64,000 nucleotides of DNA, from assembly GCA_021732665.1 (NCBI GenBank), contig JAKFUL010000004.1:1-64000 (forward strand). Reading direction: 5' to 3'. The notes beneath the pieces are model-generated. The model worked only from the letters and a program-made list of their open reading frames with translations. It had not been told where the DNA came from and did no database searches. The position numbers were made by a program, and so were the translations under genes. Position 1 is the first letter of the stretch. Every line of letters starts with the position of its first letter. Source of the stretch: Acetobacteraceae bacterium. Its GTDB lineage: Bacteria; Pseudomonadota; Alphaproteobacteria; Acetobacterales; Acetobacteraceae. Shown piece after piece: positions 17,678-25,642 of this stretch.

Positions 17678-19437
17678 GGCCGTATCACCTCCGAATTGGC
17701 GTCATCATAGAGCATGGTCACCGCCGCCGCCCGCCGCGTGGTGATGGCGCGGACATTGAGCGAGCCCTTATCCGTCACCTCGCCCGCGTCGAGCGAGGGC
17801 GGCTCGGCCAGCGGCATGGCACGGGCCACGATGCGCGAGGAACCGCCGCCGGCGGCCTGGTTCATCGCCGTGAGCGCCGCGCGCAGCCGCGCGCCGTAAC
17901 CCGCATCGGCCGCCAGCGCCGGGTCGGCCGGGAAAATCAGCAGGCCGGCATCGTCGCGGTCCGAGCCCACCACCACCACGTCGCGCACCAGCCCGGCCAG
18001 CGCGCTCAGGGCACGCAGCCGCATCTCCAGCGCGTTGATGCGGGTGCCGGAGGAAAGCTTGAAATCCTCCACCAGCCGGCCGTCGAAGCGCAGCCCCTGG
18101 TCGGGATCGGCCGGGTCCACCCAGAGCACGGCATCGCCGGTGCGGAAGAACCCCTCCGCGTCGAAGGCGGCGGCGTCGGCCTCGGGTTCGTCGAGGTAGC
18201 CGGGGAAGACCATGGGGCCGCGCACCCGCACCTCGATCTTGCCATCGGCCGGCAGCAGCCGCAGCTCGGCGCCGGGCAGCGGCGTGCCGATGGCGCCGGG
18301 CGGCGCGTGGTCGGTCAGGGTGGTGGTCACCGCCGGCGCCGTCTCGGTCAGCCCCCAGGAGGAGACCACGGGCACCGGCCGGGGCGCATGCCGGCCGGCC
18401 AGGGCCTGAAGCCGGCGGAAATGCACCTCCGGCAGCGCCGCGGCGGCGCTGAACACCAGCCGCAACCGGGCAAAGAGCGCCGCCGCCAGCGCCGCATCGG
18501 CCTCCAGCGCATCGATCAGCAGGCCATGGCCGCGCGGCACGTCGAAGCGCAGCGTGGGCAGCACGTCGCGCAGATTGGCCAGGGTACGGCCGAAATCGGC
18601 GGGCATCGGGCGCCCGTCATCGATCCACAGCGTGCCGCCGCACCGCAGCACCATGTTCAGGTTGTGGCTGCCGCCGAAGACATGGCTCCAGGGCAGCCAG
18701 TCGAGCAGCACCGGCGGCTCGCTCGCCAGGAAGGGCCAGACCTGCAGCATCTGCTGCTGGTTCGCCGCCATCATGCGGTGCGTGCCCAGCACGCCCTTCG
18801 GCACGCCGGTGCTGCCGGAGGTGAAGAGGATCTTCACCGGCGCATCGGGGTCCACGCCCGCGATGGCGCGCTCCAGCGCCGCGTCGGGCGCTGCCTCCAG
18901 CGCCTCGAATTCGGTGGCGCCGGCCCCCACCACCAGCGCGCCCGCGGCCTCGGGCACCGCCAGCGCCCTGGCATAGGGCCGGGTGTCCTCGGCGAAGATC
19001 AGCCCGGGGCGCAGCTTCGCCAGGATGTGGCGCAGCTTGCCCAGATCGCCGCTTTGCAGGCTGTAGGGCACCGAGACCGAGGTGACCGGCACGCCCACCG
19101 CCTGCGCCGCCAGCGCCAGCAGCGCGTGCCGCACCGAATTGCCGGACAGGATGGCGACCCCCCTGGCCGGACCCAGCCCGCGCGCGAGCAGCCCGGCCGC
19201 CAGGCGCCGCACCTGCGCCGCCGCCTCGGCGAAGCTCACCCCCCACCAGGCGCCATCAGGGCCGCGTTCGCGCAGGAAGTCGCGCCCGGGCGCCGCCGCT
19301 TCCCAATGCCACAGCGCGTCGGTGATGCGCGGGGCGTGTTCCAGCAGGGGTTGCCGGGCGCGCAGCAGCCAGCCGCCATCGGGCATGTCGACGCGCTCCA
19401 TCCGCGGCGACGCGAAGATCGGGACGTTCTGGTCCAT
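17674..19437 (-). CDS. Aryl-CoA synthetase, feruloyl-CoA synthetase-like
   Basis: A 587-residue AMP-forming acyl-CoA synthetase. It activates a carboxylic acid through an acyl-adenylate and then forms the CoA thioester. Motifs: KILFTSGSTGVPKGV (phosphate loop), VVSSWGLTETAPAVTTT, GFFRTGDAVLW, LRFDGRLVEDFKLSSGTRI and the C-terminal lysine region DKGSLNVRAI. The FDGRxxEDFKLxSGT pattern is typical of feruloyl-CoA synthetases. The start at 19437 gives the family N-terminus. It is first in a leftward operon with thiolase and 3-hydroxyacyl-CoA dehydrogenase, divergent from the benzoate importer, so a second aromatic acid may enter the same regulon. Confidence 0.88.
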   Translation of the reverse strand: MDQNVPIFASPRMERVDMPDGGWLLRARQPLLEHAPRITDALWHWEAAAPGRDFLRERGPDGAWWGVSFAEAAAQVRRLAAGLLARGLGPARGVAILSGNSVRHALLALAAQAVGVPVTSVSVPYSLQSGDLGKLRHILAKLRPGLIFAEDTRPYARALAVPEAAGALVVGAGATEFEALEAAPDAALERAIAGVDPDAPVKILFTSGSTGVPKGVLGTHRMMAANQQQMLQVWPFLASEPPVLLDWLPWSHVFGGSHNLNMVLRCGGTLWIDDGRPMPADFGRTLANLRDVLPTLRFDVPRGHGLLIDALEADAALAAALFARLRLVFSAAAALPEVHFRRLQALAGRHAPRPVPVVSSWGLTETAPAVTTTLTDHAPPGAIGTPLPGAELRLLPADGKIEVRVRGPMVFPGYLDEPEADAAAFDAEGFFRTGDAVLWVDPADPDQGLRFDGRLVEDFKLSSGTRINALEMRLRALSALAGLVRDVVVVGSDRDDAGLLIFPADPALAADAGYGARLRAALTAMNQAAGGGSSRIVARAMPLAEPPSLDAGEVTDKGSLNVRAITTRRAAAVTMLYDDANSEVIRP

Positions 19438-19481
19438 GGCGTTGCTCCCTCGAGCCGGGGCTTTCAAAACCCCTTGATTTA

Positions 19482-19495
19482 TGCACCATATTGCA
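19482..19495. promoter_or_regulatory. TGCA-N6-TGCA repeat, candidate BoxR operator 1
   Basis: Two TGCA tetramers (19482-19485 and 19492-19495) are separated by exactly six bases. The same pattern is, from memory, the site bound by BzdR, the Azoarcus benzoate repressor homologous to the regulator encoded in this island. The interval contains ACCATA (19485-19490), the complement of a TATGGT -10 element for the leftward operon, with a possible -35 (complement of GGTGAA, 19508-19513) 17 bases away. A bound repressor would cover that -10. Confidence 0.6.
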
Positions 19496-19533
19496 GAAGA
19501 ATAGCGTGGTGAAGGGCTTATTCGGCGGCAACA

Positions 19534-19547
19534 TGCAGTATGTTGCA
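19534..19547. promoter_or_regulatory. TGCA-N6-TGCA repeat, candidate BoxR operator 2
   Basis: A second TGCA pair (19534-19537 and 19544-19547), again six bases apart, centred 52 bases from the first. It contains TATGTT (19539-19544), which could be the -10 of the rightward importer operon. A lone TGCA follows at 19571-19574. Two such pairs in one 190-base divergent region support a shared, regulator-controlled switch. Confidence 0.6.
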
Positions 19548-19626
19548 GGCTGGGGCGGCATTCAGGGACATGCATCGGCGCGAAGACGCCGGGCTTCAGA
19601 GAACGGGCTTGGGAGACATGGTACCG

Positions 19627-20823
19627 ATGACGCGCAACAGCTTCACCCCGGGCGTGCCGCGGCGCGCGCTCGCCCTCCCCTTGGCCGGCATCGCCGCCGG
19701 CGCGCTGGCCAGCCCGGCCATCGCCCAGGGCGCGCCGCTGCGCCTGGGGCTCATGCTGCCCTTCTCCGGCACCTTCGCCAGCCTTGGCGAGAATATCGCG
19801 CAGGCGGTCGAACTGCACCTCAACGAGCGCGGCGGCCGCATGGGCGGGCGCCCGGTGCAGGTCATCCGCCTCGATGACGAAAGCAACCCGGCCAATGCGG
19901 TGGCCAATGTGAACCGCCTGCTCGGCCGCGACAGGGTGGAGGCGGTGATCGGCACCGTCCATTCCGGCGTGGTCATGGCGCTGGTGCAGGCGAGCCGGGA
20001 GCGCGGCGTGCCGCTGATAATCCCCAATGCCGGCAATGCGGCGGCAACGCGCGAGCTCTGCGCGCCGACCATCTTCCGCACCTCCTTCACCAATTGGCAG
20101 CCGGCCTATGGCATGGGCCTCGCCCTCGGCCGGCAGGGGGTGAAGCGCGCCGCCTGGATCACCTGGGACTACGCCGCCGGCAATGAGGCCGGCGAGGGCT
20201 TCCGCGACGGGCTGCGCGCCTCGGGCGGGGAGGTCGTGCGCGAGCTGAAGCTGCCCTTCCCGGAGACCAATTTCCAGCCGCTGCTGGCGCAAATCCCCGG
20301 CCTGAACGTGGAGGCCGTGGGCAGCTTCTTCGCCGGCGGCGGCGCGGTGCAGTTCGTGCGCGAATACGCCGCCGCCGGGCTGCGCGACCGCGTGCCGCTC
20401 TGCGGCTCGGGCTTCCTCACCGAAGGCACGCTGGCCGCCCAGGGCGCCGCCGCCGAGGGCATCCGCACCGCGCTGCATTACGGCGATGGGCTGGACACGC
20501 CGAAGAACCGCGCCTTCCGCTCTGGCTTCCGCGAACGCACCAACCGCGACGCCGATGTCTATGCCGTGCAGGGCTATGACGCGGCGCAGCTGCTGGGCAT
20601 CGGGCTCGATGCCACCCGCGGCGACCCGACGGCGGAACAGCCGCTGGCCCGCGCCATGCGGGCGGCGCGCATCGACAGCCCACGTGGCGCCTTCACCCTC
20701 TCCCCCAGCCACAACCCGGTGCAGACCATCTATCTGCGCGAGGCGCGGGGCGGGCTGAACCAGGTGATCGGCGTGGCGGCGGAGGCACTGGCCGACCCGG
20801 GCACCGGCTGCCGGATGGCCTGA
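19627..20823 (+). CDS. Liv-type ABC transporter substrate-binding protein, probable aromatic acid receptor
   Basis: A 398-residue periplasmic receptor of the branched-chain amino acid (LivK) type. A twin-arginine-like basic start (VPRRALALP) leads to a signal ending ASPAIAQG, then LRLGLMLPFSGTFASLGENI, LIIPNAGNAAATRELC and AWITWDYAAGNEAGEGF. It heads the rightward operon with two permeases and two ATPases, followed by benzoate-CoA ligase and box genes, so benzoate or a related aromatic acid is the likely ligand (inference). The ATG at 19627 is preferred; an ATG at 19618 sits only two bases from the GGGAG ribosome site. Confidence 0.88.
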   Translation: MTRNSFTPGVPRRALALPLAGIAAGALASPAIAQGAPLRLGLMLPFSGTFASLGENIAQAVELHLNERGGRMGGRPVQVIRLDDESNPANAVANVNRLLGRDRVEAVIGTVHSGVVMALVQASRERGVPLIIPNAGNAAATRELCAPTIFRTSFTNWQPAYGMGLALGRQGVKRAAWITWDYAAGNEAGEGFRDGLRASGGEVVRELKLPFPETNFQPLLAQIPGLNVEAVGSFFAGGGAVQFVREYAAAGLRDRVPLCGSGFLTEGTLAAQGAAAEGIRTALHYGDGLDTPKNRAFRSGFRERTNRDADVYAVQGYDAAQLLGIGLDATRGDPTAEQPLARAMRAARIDSPRGAFTLSPSHNPVQTIYLREARGGLNQVIGVAAEALADPGTGCRMA

Positions 20824-20844
20824 GCCCGCAAGAAGCGCCTTCAG

Positions 20845-21714
20845 GTGGATTTCCCGGGTCTGGCGGCGCAGCTGCTGAATGGGGTGCAGCACGGGCTGCT
20901 GCTGTTCCTGATCAGCAGCGGGCTGACGCTGATCTTCGGCGTGATGGGCGTGATCAACCTGGCGCATGGCAGCCTGTTCATGCTCGGCGCCTATCTCGCC
21001 TTCGTGGTCACCGGCATGGGTGCGCCGCTGTGGCTGGCGCTGCCGGCCGCCATGCTGGGCGGCGCGCTGCTGGGGGCGGTTCTGGAACGCGGGCTGTTCC
21101 GGCGTTTCTATACGCGCGACCACCTCGACCAGGTGCTGCTGACCTTCGCGCTGATCCTGCTGTTCGAGGAGGCGCGCTCGCTGCTGCTGGGCAATGATTT
21201 CCACAGCGTGCCGGTGCCGGCCCTGCTGGATTTCTCCATCCCCGTCACCGAGGGCTTCGCCTATTCCGCCTATCGCTTCGCGGTGCTGGCGGTCTGCATC
21301 CTGGTGGCCGGGCTGATGTTCCTGGGGCTGGAGCGCACCCGGCTCGGCTCCGCCGTGCGCGCGGCGGCCGAGAAGCCGGAGATGGTGCAGCTGCTGGGGC
21401 TGGATGCGCGGCGCATCCACCTCGTCGTCTTCGCGCTGGGCACCGCGCTGGCCATGCTGGCGGGCGCGCTGGCGGCGCCTCTGCTGTCGGTCTACCCGAA
21501 TATGGGCGACGGGTTTCTGATCATCTCCTTCGTCGTCGTCGTGGTCGGCGGCGTGGGCTCGGTCGCCGGCGCCTTCTGGGGGGCGCTGCTGATCGGGCTG
21601 GTGGACACGCTGGGCAAGGCCTACCTGCCGGAGGTGGCGGGGCTTTCCATCTATGTGCTGATGGCCGGCGTGCTGCTCTGGCGGCCGGCCGGCCTGTTCG
21701 CGCGGGGCGCCTGA
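20845..21714 (+). CDS. Branched-chain-type ABC transporter permease (LivH family)
   Basis: A 289-residue inner-membrane permease of the LivH family with about eight helices. It opens with LLNGVQHGLLLFLISSGLTL, then IFGVMGVINLAHGSLFMLGA, the family hallmark; the C-terminal half has the VVVGGVGSVAGAFWGALLIG stretch. It starts with GTG at 20845, 21 bases after the receptor gene. It pairs with the LivM-type permease next to it to form the channel of the predicted aromatic acid importer. Confidence 0.9.
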   Translation: MDFPGLAAQLLNGVQHGLLLFLISSGLTLIFGVMGVINLAHGSLFMLGAYLAFVVTGMGAPLWLALPAAMLGGALLGAVLERGLFRRFYTRDHLDQVLLTFALILLFEEARSLLLGNDFHSVPVPALLDFSIPVTEGFAYSAYRFAVLAVCILVAGLMFLGLERTRLGSAVRAAAEKPEMVQLLGLDARRIHLVVFALGTALAMLAGALAAPLLSVYPNMGDGFLIISFVVVVVGGVGSVAGAFWGALLIGLVDTLGKAYLPEVAGLSIYVLMAGVLLWRPAGLFARGA

Positions 21715-22644
21715 ATGATCGTCGCCGGGCGCCGCGGGCATTTGCTGATGGCGCTGGCCGCGGTGGCGATCGCCTGCCTGCCGCTGGTCGCCTCCAACTA
21801 CCACCTGCAGCTCGCCTCGACGGCGCTGGTGGCGGCGATCTTCGCGCTGTCGCTGCAATTGCTGGTGGGCGCGGGCGGCATGGTCAGCCTGGGGCATGCC
21901 GCCTTCTTCGGCATCGGCGCCTATGCGGTGCATCTGCTGCCGCCGGGGCTGTCGGTGCTGCTGACCCTGCCGGCGGCGGCGGGCCTTGCGGGTGCCGCGG
22001 CGCTGCTGGTGGGCGCGATGGCGCTGCGCACCCGCGGCTTCTTTTTCCTGATGACGACGCTGGCCTTCGGCCAGATGCTGTTCTTCGTCTTCCACGACAC
22101 GCCGCTTGGCGGCGGCAAGGACGGCGTCTTCGTCACCCGCCCGGCGCTGGAACTGCTGGGCTTCGTCATCGATGTGCCGCGCCGCGACCGCCCGGCCATG
22201 CTGCTCTGGCTCAATCTCGGCCTGCTGGTCGCGGTCTATGCGCTGCTGGCGGCGCTCATGGGCACGCTGTTCGGCCATGCGCTGCGCGGCATCCGCGCCA
22301 ATGAGGACCGGATGCGCGCCCTGGGCTACGACACCGGCCGGATCAAGCTTGTGGCCTTCGTGCTGGCCGGCGCGCTGGCCGGTATCGCGGGCCACGCGCA
22401 GGCGATGGCCGATGCCTTCGTGAACCCCGAGATGCTGGCCTGGCATCATGGCGCCGAGGCGCTGCTGATGATCCTGCTGGGCGGGTTGGGCGCGCTGCAC
22501 GGGCCGATCCTCGGCGCCTTCGCCTTTGTCGGCCTGGGCGAGGCCAGCACGCTGATCACCGAACGCCAACGGCTGGTGGAGGGGCTGGTGATCCTGGCCG
22601 TGGTGCTGGCGCTGCCGCGCGGCCTGGCGGGGCTCGGGCGATGA
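21715..22644 (+). CDS. Branched-chain-type ABC transporter permease (LivM family)
   Basis: A 309-residue inner-membrane permease. Typical LivM segments are visible: GGMVSLGHAAFFGIGAYAVH, the second hydrophobic block ALRTRGFFFLMTTLAFGQML, and the loop ALRGIRANEDRMRALGYDTG that contacts the ATPases. The ATG at 21715 follows the LivH-type stop with no gap. It forms the second membrane subunit of the importer encoded by this operon. Confidence 0.9.
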   Translation: MIVAGRRGHLLMALAAVAIACLPLVASNYHLQLASTALVAAIFALSLQLLVGAGGMVSLGHAAFFGIGAYAVHLLPPGLSVLLTLPAAAGLAGAAALLVGAMALRTRGFFFLMTTLAFGQMLFFVFHDTPLGGGKDGVFVTRPALELLGFVIDVPRRDRPAMLLWLNLGLLVAVYALLAALMGTLFGHALRGIRANEDRMRALGYDTGRIKLVAFVLAGALAGIAGHAQAMADAFVNPEMLAWHHGAEALLMILLGGLGALHGPILGAFAFVGLGEASTLITERQRLVEGLVILAVVLALPRGLAGLGR

Positions 22645-23384
22645 ATGCCCTGGAGGCCGAGGGGCTGACGCGGCGCTTCGGCGGGCTGACGGCGGTGGCC
22701 GATGTGTCGCTGTCGCTGGCACTCGGCGAGTTGCATGCCGTGATCGGCCCCAATGGCGCGGGCAAGAGCACGCTGGTGAACCTGCTGGCCGGGGAGCTGC
22801 GGCCCAGCGCCGGCCGCATCCGCCTGGGCGCCGAGGACATCACCGCCTGGCCGGTCTTCCGCCGCGCCCGGGCCGGCATCGGCCGCAGCTTCCAGCGCAC
22901 CAACCTGCTGCGCGAGGCGACGGTGTTCGAGAATGCCCGCCTTGCCGCCCAGGCCGCCGTCTTCGCGCCGCGCCGCTGGCTGCGTGCCGCCGCGCGCGAC
23001 GCGGAGCCGATCGAGCGGGCCGGCCTGGCGCTGGACCGAGTGGGCCTGGCGGCCCGCGCCGCCCTGCCGGCGGGCAGCCTGAGCCATGGCGAGATGCGCC
23101 TGCTGGAGATCGCCATGGCGCTGGCCACCCGCCCCGCCGTGCTGCTGCTGGACGAGCCGCTGGCGGGCCTCGGACCCGAGGAGGGCGAGCGGGTGGCCGC
23201 ATTGCTGCGCGGCCTGGCCCGCGACCATGCCGTGCTGCTGGTGGAGCACGACATGGATGTGGTCTTCGCCGTGGCCGATGTGCTGACCGTGATGGTCGAT
23301 GGCCGGGTGCTGGAACGCGGGCCGCCCTCCGCCATCCGCGCCTCCGCCGCCGTGCGCGACGCCTATCTGGGGCATGCGGCGTGA
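22641..23384 (+). CDS. ABC transporter ATPase (LivG family)
   Basis: A 247-residue ATPase. Walker A GPNGAGKST (about 37-45), IGRSFQRTNLL, a LivG-type signature LSHGEMRLLEIAMAL, Walker B VLLLDEPLAGLGPEE and the switch VEHDMDVVFAVAD are present. The ATG overlaps the LivM-type stop by four bases (ATGA), and its own stop overlaps the LivF-type start. It powers the importer together with the following ATPase. Confidence 0.91.
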   Translation: MNALEAEGLTRRFGGLTAVADVSLSLALGELHAVIGPNGAGKSTLVNLLAGELRPSAGRIRLGAEDITAWPVFRRARAGIGRSFQRTNLLREATVFENARLAAQAAVFAPRRWLRAAARDAEPIERAGLALDRVGLAARAALPAGSLSHGEMRLLEIAMALATRPAVLLLDEPLAGLGPEEGERVAALLRGLARDHAVLLVEHDMDVVFAVADVLTVMVDGRVLERGPPSAIRASAAVRDAYLGHAA

Positions 23385-24094
23385 CGCCGCCGATCCTGGA
23401 AGCGCGCGGCATCGAGGCCGGCTATGGCGAGGGGCTGGTGTTGCGCGGCATCGACCTGCGCGTGAGCCCCGGCGAGGCGATCGGCCTGATGGGCCGCAAC
23501 GGCATGGGCAAGACCACGCTGATCCGCACCCTGATGGGCCTGCTGCCGGCCCGCGCCGGCGAGGTGCTGGTGGATGGCGCGGCCGTGACGCGCGAGGCGC
23601 CCTTCCGCCGCGCCCGTCGCGGCATCGCCGTGGTGCCGGAGGGCCGCGGCATCTTCGCCGGGCTTTCGGTGCTGGAGAATCTGCGCCTCGCCGCCCGCCC
23701 CGACGCGGCCGGCGCCACGCCATGGCCCGAGGCGCGGGTCATGGCGCTGTTTCCCCGCCTGGCGCAGCGCGCCGGCAATCGGGGCGACCAGCTTTCCGGC
23801 GGCGAGCAGCAGATGCTGGCGATCGGCCGCGCGCTGATGACCAGCCCGCGCCTGCTCATCCTCGACGAGGCGACGGAGGGGCTGGCGCCGCTCCTGCGGG
23901 ACGAAATCTGGCGGACCATCCGCGCGGTGCGGCAGGCCGGAGTGGCCGTCATCATCGTCGACCGGACGGTGGAGGCGGTGCTGTCGCTGGCCGATATGGT
24001 GGTGGTGCTGGTGAAGGGCGCGGTGGCGTTCAGCGGCCCGCCCGCGGCGCTGCGCGCGGACCCGGATACGATGCATCGCCATCTCGGCGTTTAG
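23381..24094 (+). CDS. ABC transporter ATPase (LivF family)
   Basis: A 237-residue ATPase starting at GTG 23381 (GTGA overlap with the LivG-type gene). Walker A GRNGMGKTT, the LivF hallmark VVPEGRGIFAGLSVLENL, signature LSGGEQQMLAIGRAL and Walker B LLILDEATEGLAPLL are complete. The usual switch histidine is replaced: the segment reads IIVDRTVEAVLSLAD where many LivF proteins have VEQN, a variant worth noting. It completes the five-gene importer. Confidence 0.9.
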   Translation: MTPPILEARGIEAGYGEGLVLRGIDLRVSPGEAIGLMGRNGMGKTTLIRTLMGLLPARAGEVLVDGAAVTREAPFRRARRGIAVVPEGRGIFAGLSVLENLRLAARPDAAGATPWPEARVMALFPRLAQRAGNRGDQLSGGEQQMLAIGRALMTSPRLLILDEATEGLAPLLRDEIWRTIRAVRQAGVAVIIVDRTVEAVLSLADMVVVLVKGAVAFSGPPAALRADPDTMHRHLGV

Positions 24095-24109
24095 AGGAGG
24101 CAGGCTGCC

Positions 24110-25642
24110 ATGAGCAATGCGGTGGAGTATTTCCTCGACCGGCATGTCGCCGAAGGGCGCGGCGGGCGGCTTGCCTTCGTCGATCCCTGGCGGCGCGCGA
24201 GCTATGCCGATATCGCCGCCGCCTCCGCGCGGGTCGCCGGCGCCCTGGCGGCGGCGGGCATCGGGCGTGAGGCACGGATGCTGATGGTGATGCAGGATGG
24301 CGTGGATTTCCCGGCGCTGTTCTGGGGCGCGCTGCGCGCAGGGGTGGTGCCGGTGCCGGTCAACCCGCTGCTGCCGCCGGCGCAGATCGCCTATATGTTG
24401 CAGGATAGCCGGGCGGCGGCGGTGGCGGTCTCGGCGGCACTCTACCCCGCGCTGGCCGCGGTGCTGGAGGGTGCGGCGCCGCGGCTGCTGCTGGTGGCCG
24501 ACGCCCAGGGCGGCGGCAACCCGCACCGGCCGGATGCCGATTTGCAGCACGCGCTGGCGGCCGCCATGCCGGCACCGGCCCCGGTCGCCGCCAGCGCGGA
24601 TGAGGTGGCGTTCTGGCTGTATTCCTCCGGCAGCACGGGGGCGCCGAAGGGCACGCGCCATGTCCATGCCAGCCTGCGCGCCACCGCCGAGACCTATGGC
24701 GCCCGGGTGCTGGGGATCGCGGCCGAGGACCTCGTCTTCTCCGCCGCCAAGCTGTTCTTCGCCTATGGCCTGGGCAATGCCATGACCTTCCCCATGGCGG
24801 TGGGTGCCGCCGCCGTGCTGCTGCCGGACAGGCCGACGCCCGACGCCGTGCTGGGCGTGATGCGCGACCACCGGCCGAGCATCTTTTGTGGCGTGCCCAC
24901 ACTCTATGCCGGGCTGCTGGCGGCGCCCGCGCTGGGGCCGGGCGCGGGGTCGGACCGGCTGCGCCGCTGCGTCTCGGCCGGGGAGGCTTTGCCCGAGCAT
25001 ATCGGCCGCCGCTGGGAGGAAAGGGTGGGCTGCGAAATCCTCGACGGCATCGGCAGCACCGAGATGCTGCACATCTTCGTCAGCAACGCCCCCGGCCGGG
25101 TCGCCCATGGCAGCACCGGCGTGGCCGTGCCGGGCTATGAGCTGCGCATCGTCGACGAGGCCGACCAGGATGTTTCCGATGGCGAGATCGGCGAATTGCT
25201 GGTGCGCGGCCCCTCGGCGGCCGAGGGCTACTGGAACCAGCGCGCCAAGACGCGCCGCACCTTCCAGGGCGAATGGACCCGCACCGGCGACAAATACCTG
25301 CGCGATGCGGCCGGCCATTACCGCTACCAGGGCCGCGCCGACGACATGTTCAAGGTGAGCGGCATCTGGGTCTCGCCCTTCGAGGTGGAGGCGGCACTCG
25401 CCAGCCACCCCGCGGTGCAGGAAGCCGCCGTGGTGGGGCGGGAGGATGCCGATGGGCTGGTCAAGCCGATGGCCTTCGTGGTCTTCAAGCCCGGCGCACA
25501 AGCCGCGACGGAGGATTTGCAGGCGCATGTGAAGGCGGCCGCCGGCCCGTGGAAATACCCGCGCTGGATCGCGGTGATGGAGGATCTGCCGAAGACCGCG
25601 ACCGGCAAGATCCAGCGCTTCAAGCTGCGCGAGTCGTTGTGA
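24110..25642 (+). CDS. bclA: Benzoate-CoA ligase family protein
   Basis: A 510-residue AMP-forming ligase that converts benzoate, ATP and CoA into benzoyl-CoA, the entry step of the box pathway. Motifs: FWLYSSGSTGAPKGTRH, SAAKLFFAYGLGNAM (a hallmark of benzoate-CoA ligases), ILDGIGSTEMLHIFVSN, YRYQGRADDMFKVSGIWVSP and the catalytic lysine in PKTATGKIQRFKLR. A strong GAGGAGG ribosome site precedes the ATG. It follows the importer genes by 15 bases and is followed by box genes, which fits benzoyl-CoA rather than another aryl-CoA as product. Confidence 0.92.
   Translation: MSNAVEYFLDRHVAEGRGGRLAFVDPWRRASYADIAAASARVAGALAAAGIGREARMLMVMQDGVDFPALFWGALRAGVVPVPVNPLLPPAQIAYMLQDSRAAAVAVSAALYPALAAVLEGAAPRLLLVADAQGGGNPHRPDADLQHALAAAMPAPAPVAASADEVAFWLYSSGSTGAPKGTRHVHASLRATAETYGARVLGIAAEDLVFSAAKLFFAYGLGNAMTFPMAVGAAAVLLPDRPTPDAVLGVMRDHRPSIFCGVPTLYAGLLAAPALGPGAGSDRLRRCVSAGEALPEHIGRRWEERVGCEILDGIGSTEMLHIFVSNAPGRVAHGSTGVAVPGYELRIVDEADQDVSDGEIGELLVRGPSAAEGYWNQRAKTRRTFQGEWTRTGDKYLRDAAGHYRYQGRADDMFKVSGIWVSPFEVEAALASHPAVQEAAVVGREDADGLVKPMAFVVFKPGAQAATEDLQAHVKAAAGPWKYPRWIAVMEDLPKTATGKIQRFKLRESL

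Noticed and set aside
19438..22722. A minus-strand frame running continuously into the aryl-CoA synthetase (1682 codons in total)
   Set aside because: Only the part below 19437 has family motifs; the upstream part is antisense to the importer genes and passes through the promoter region.
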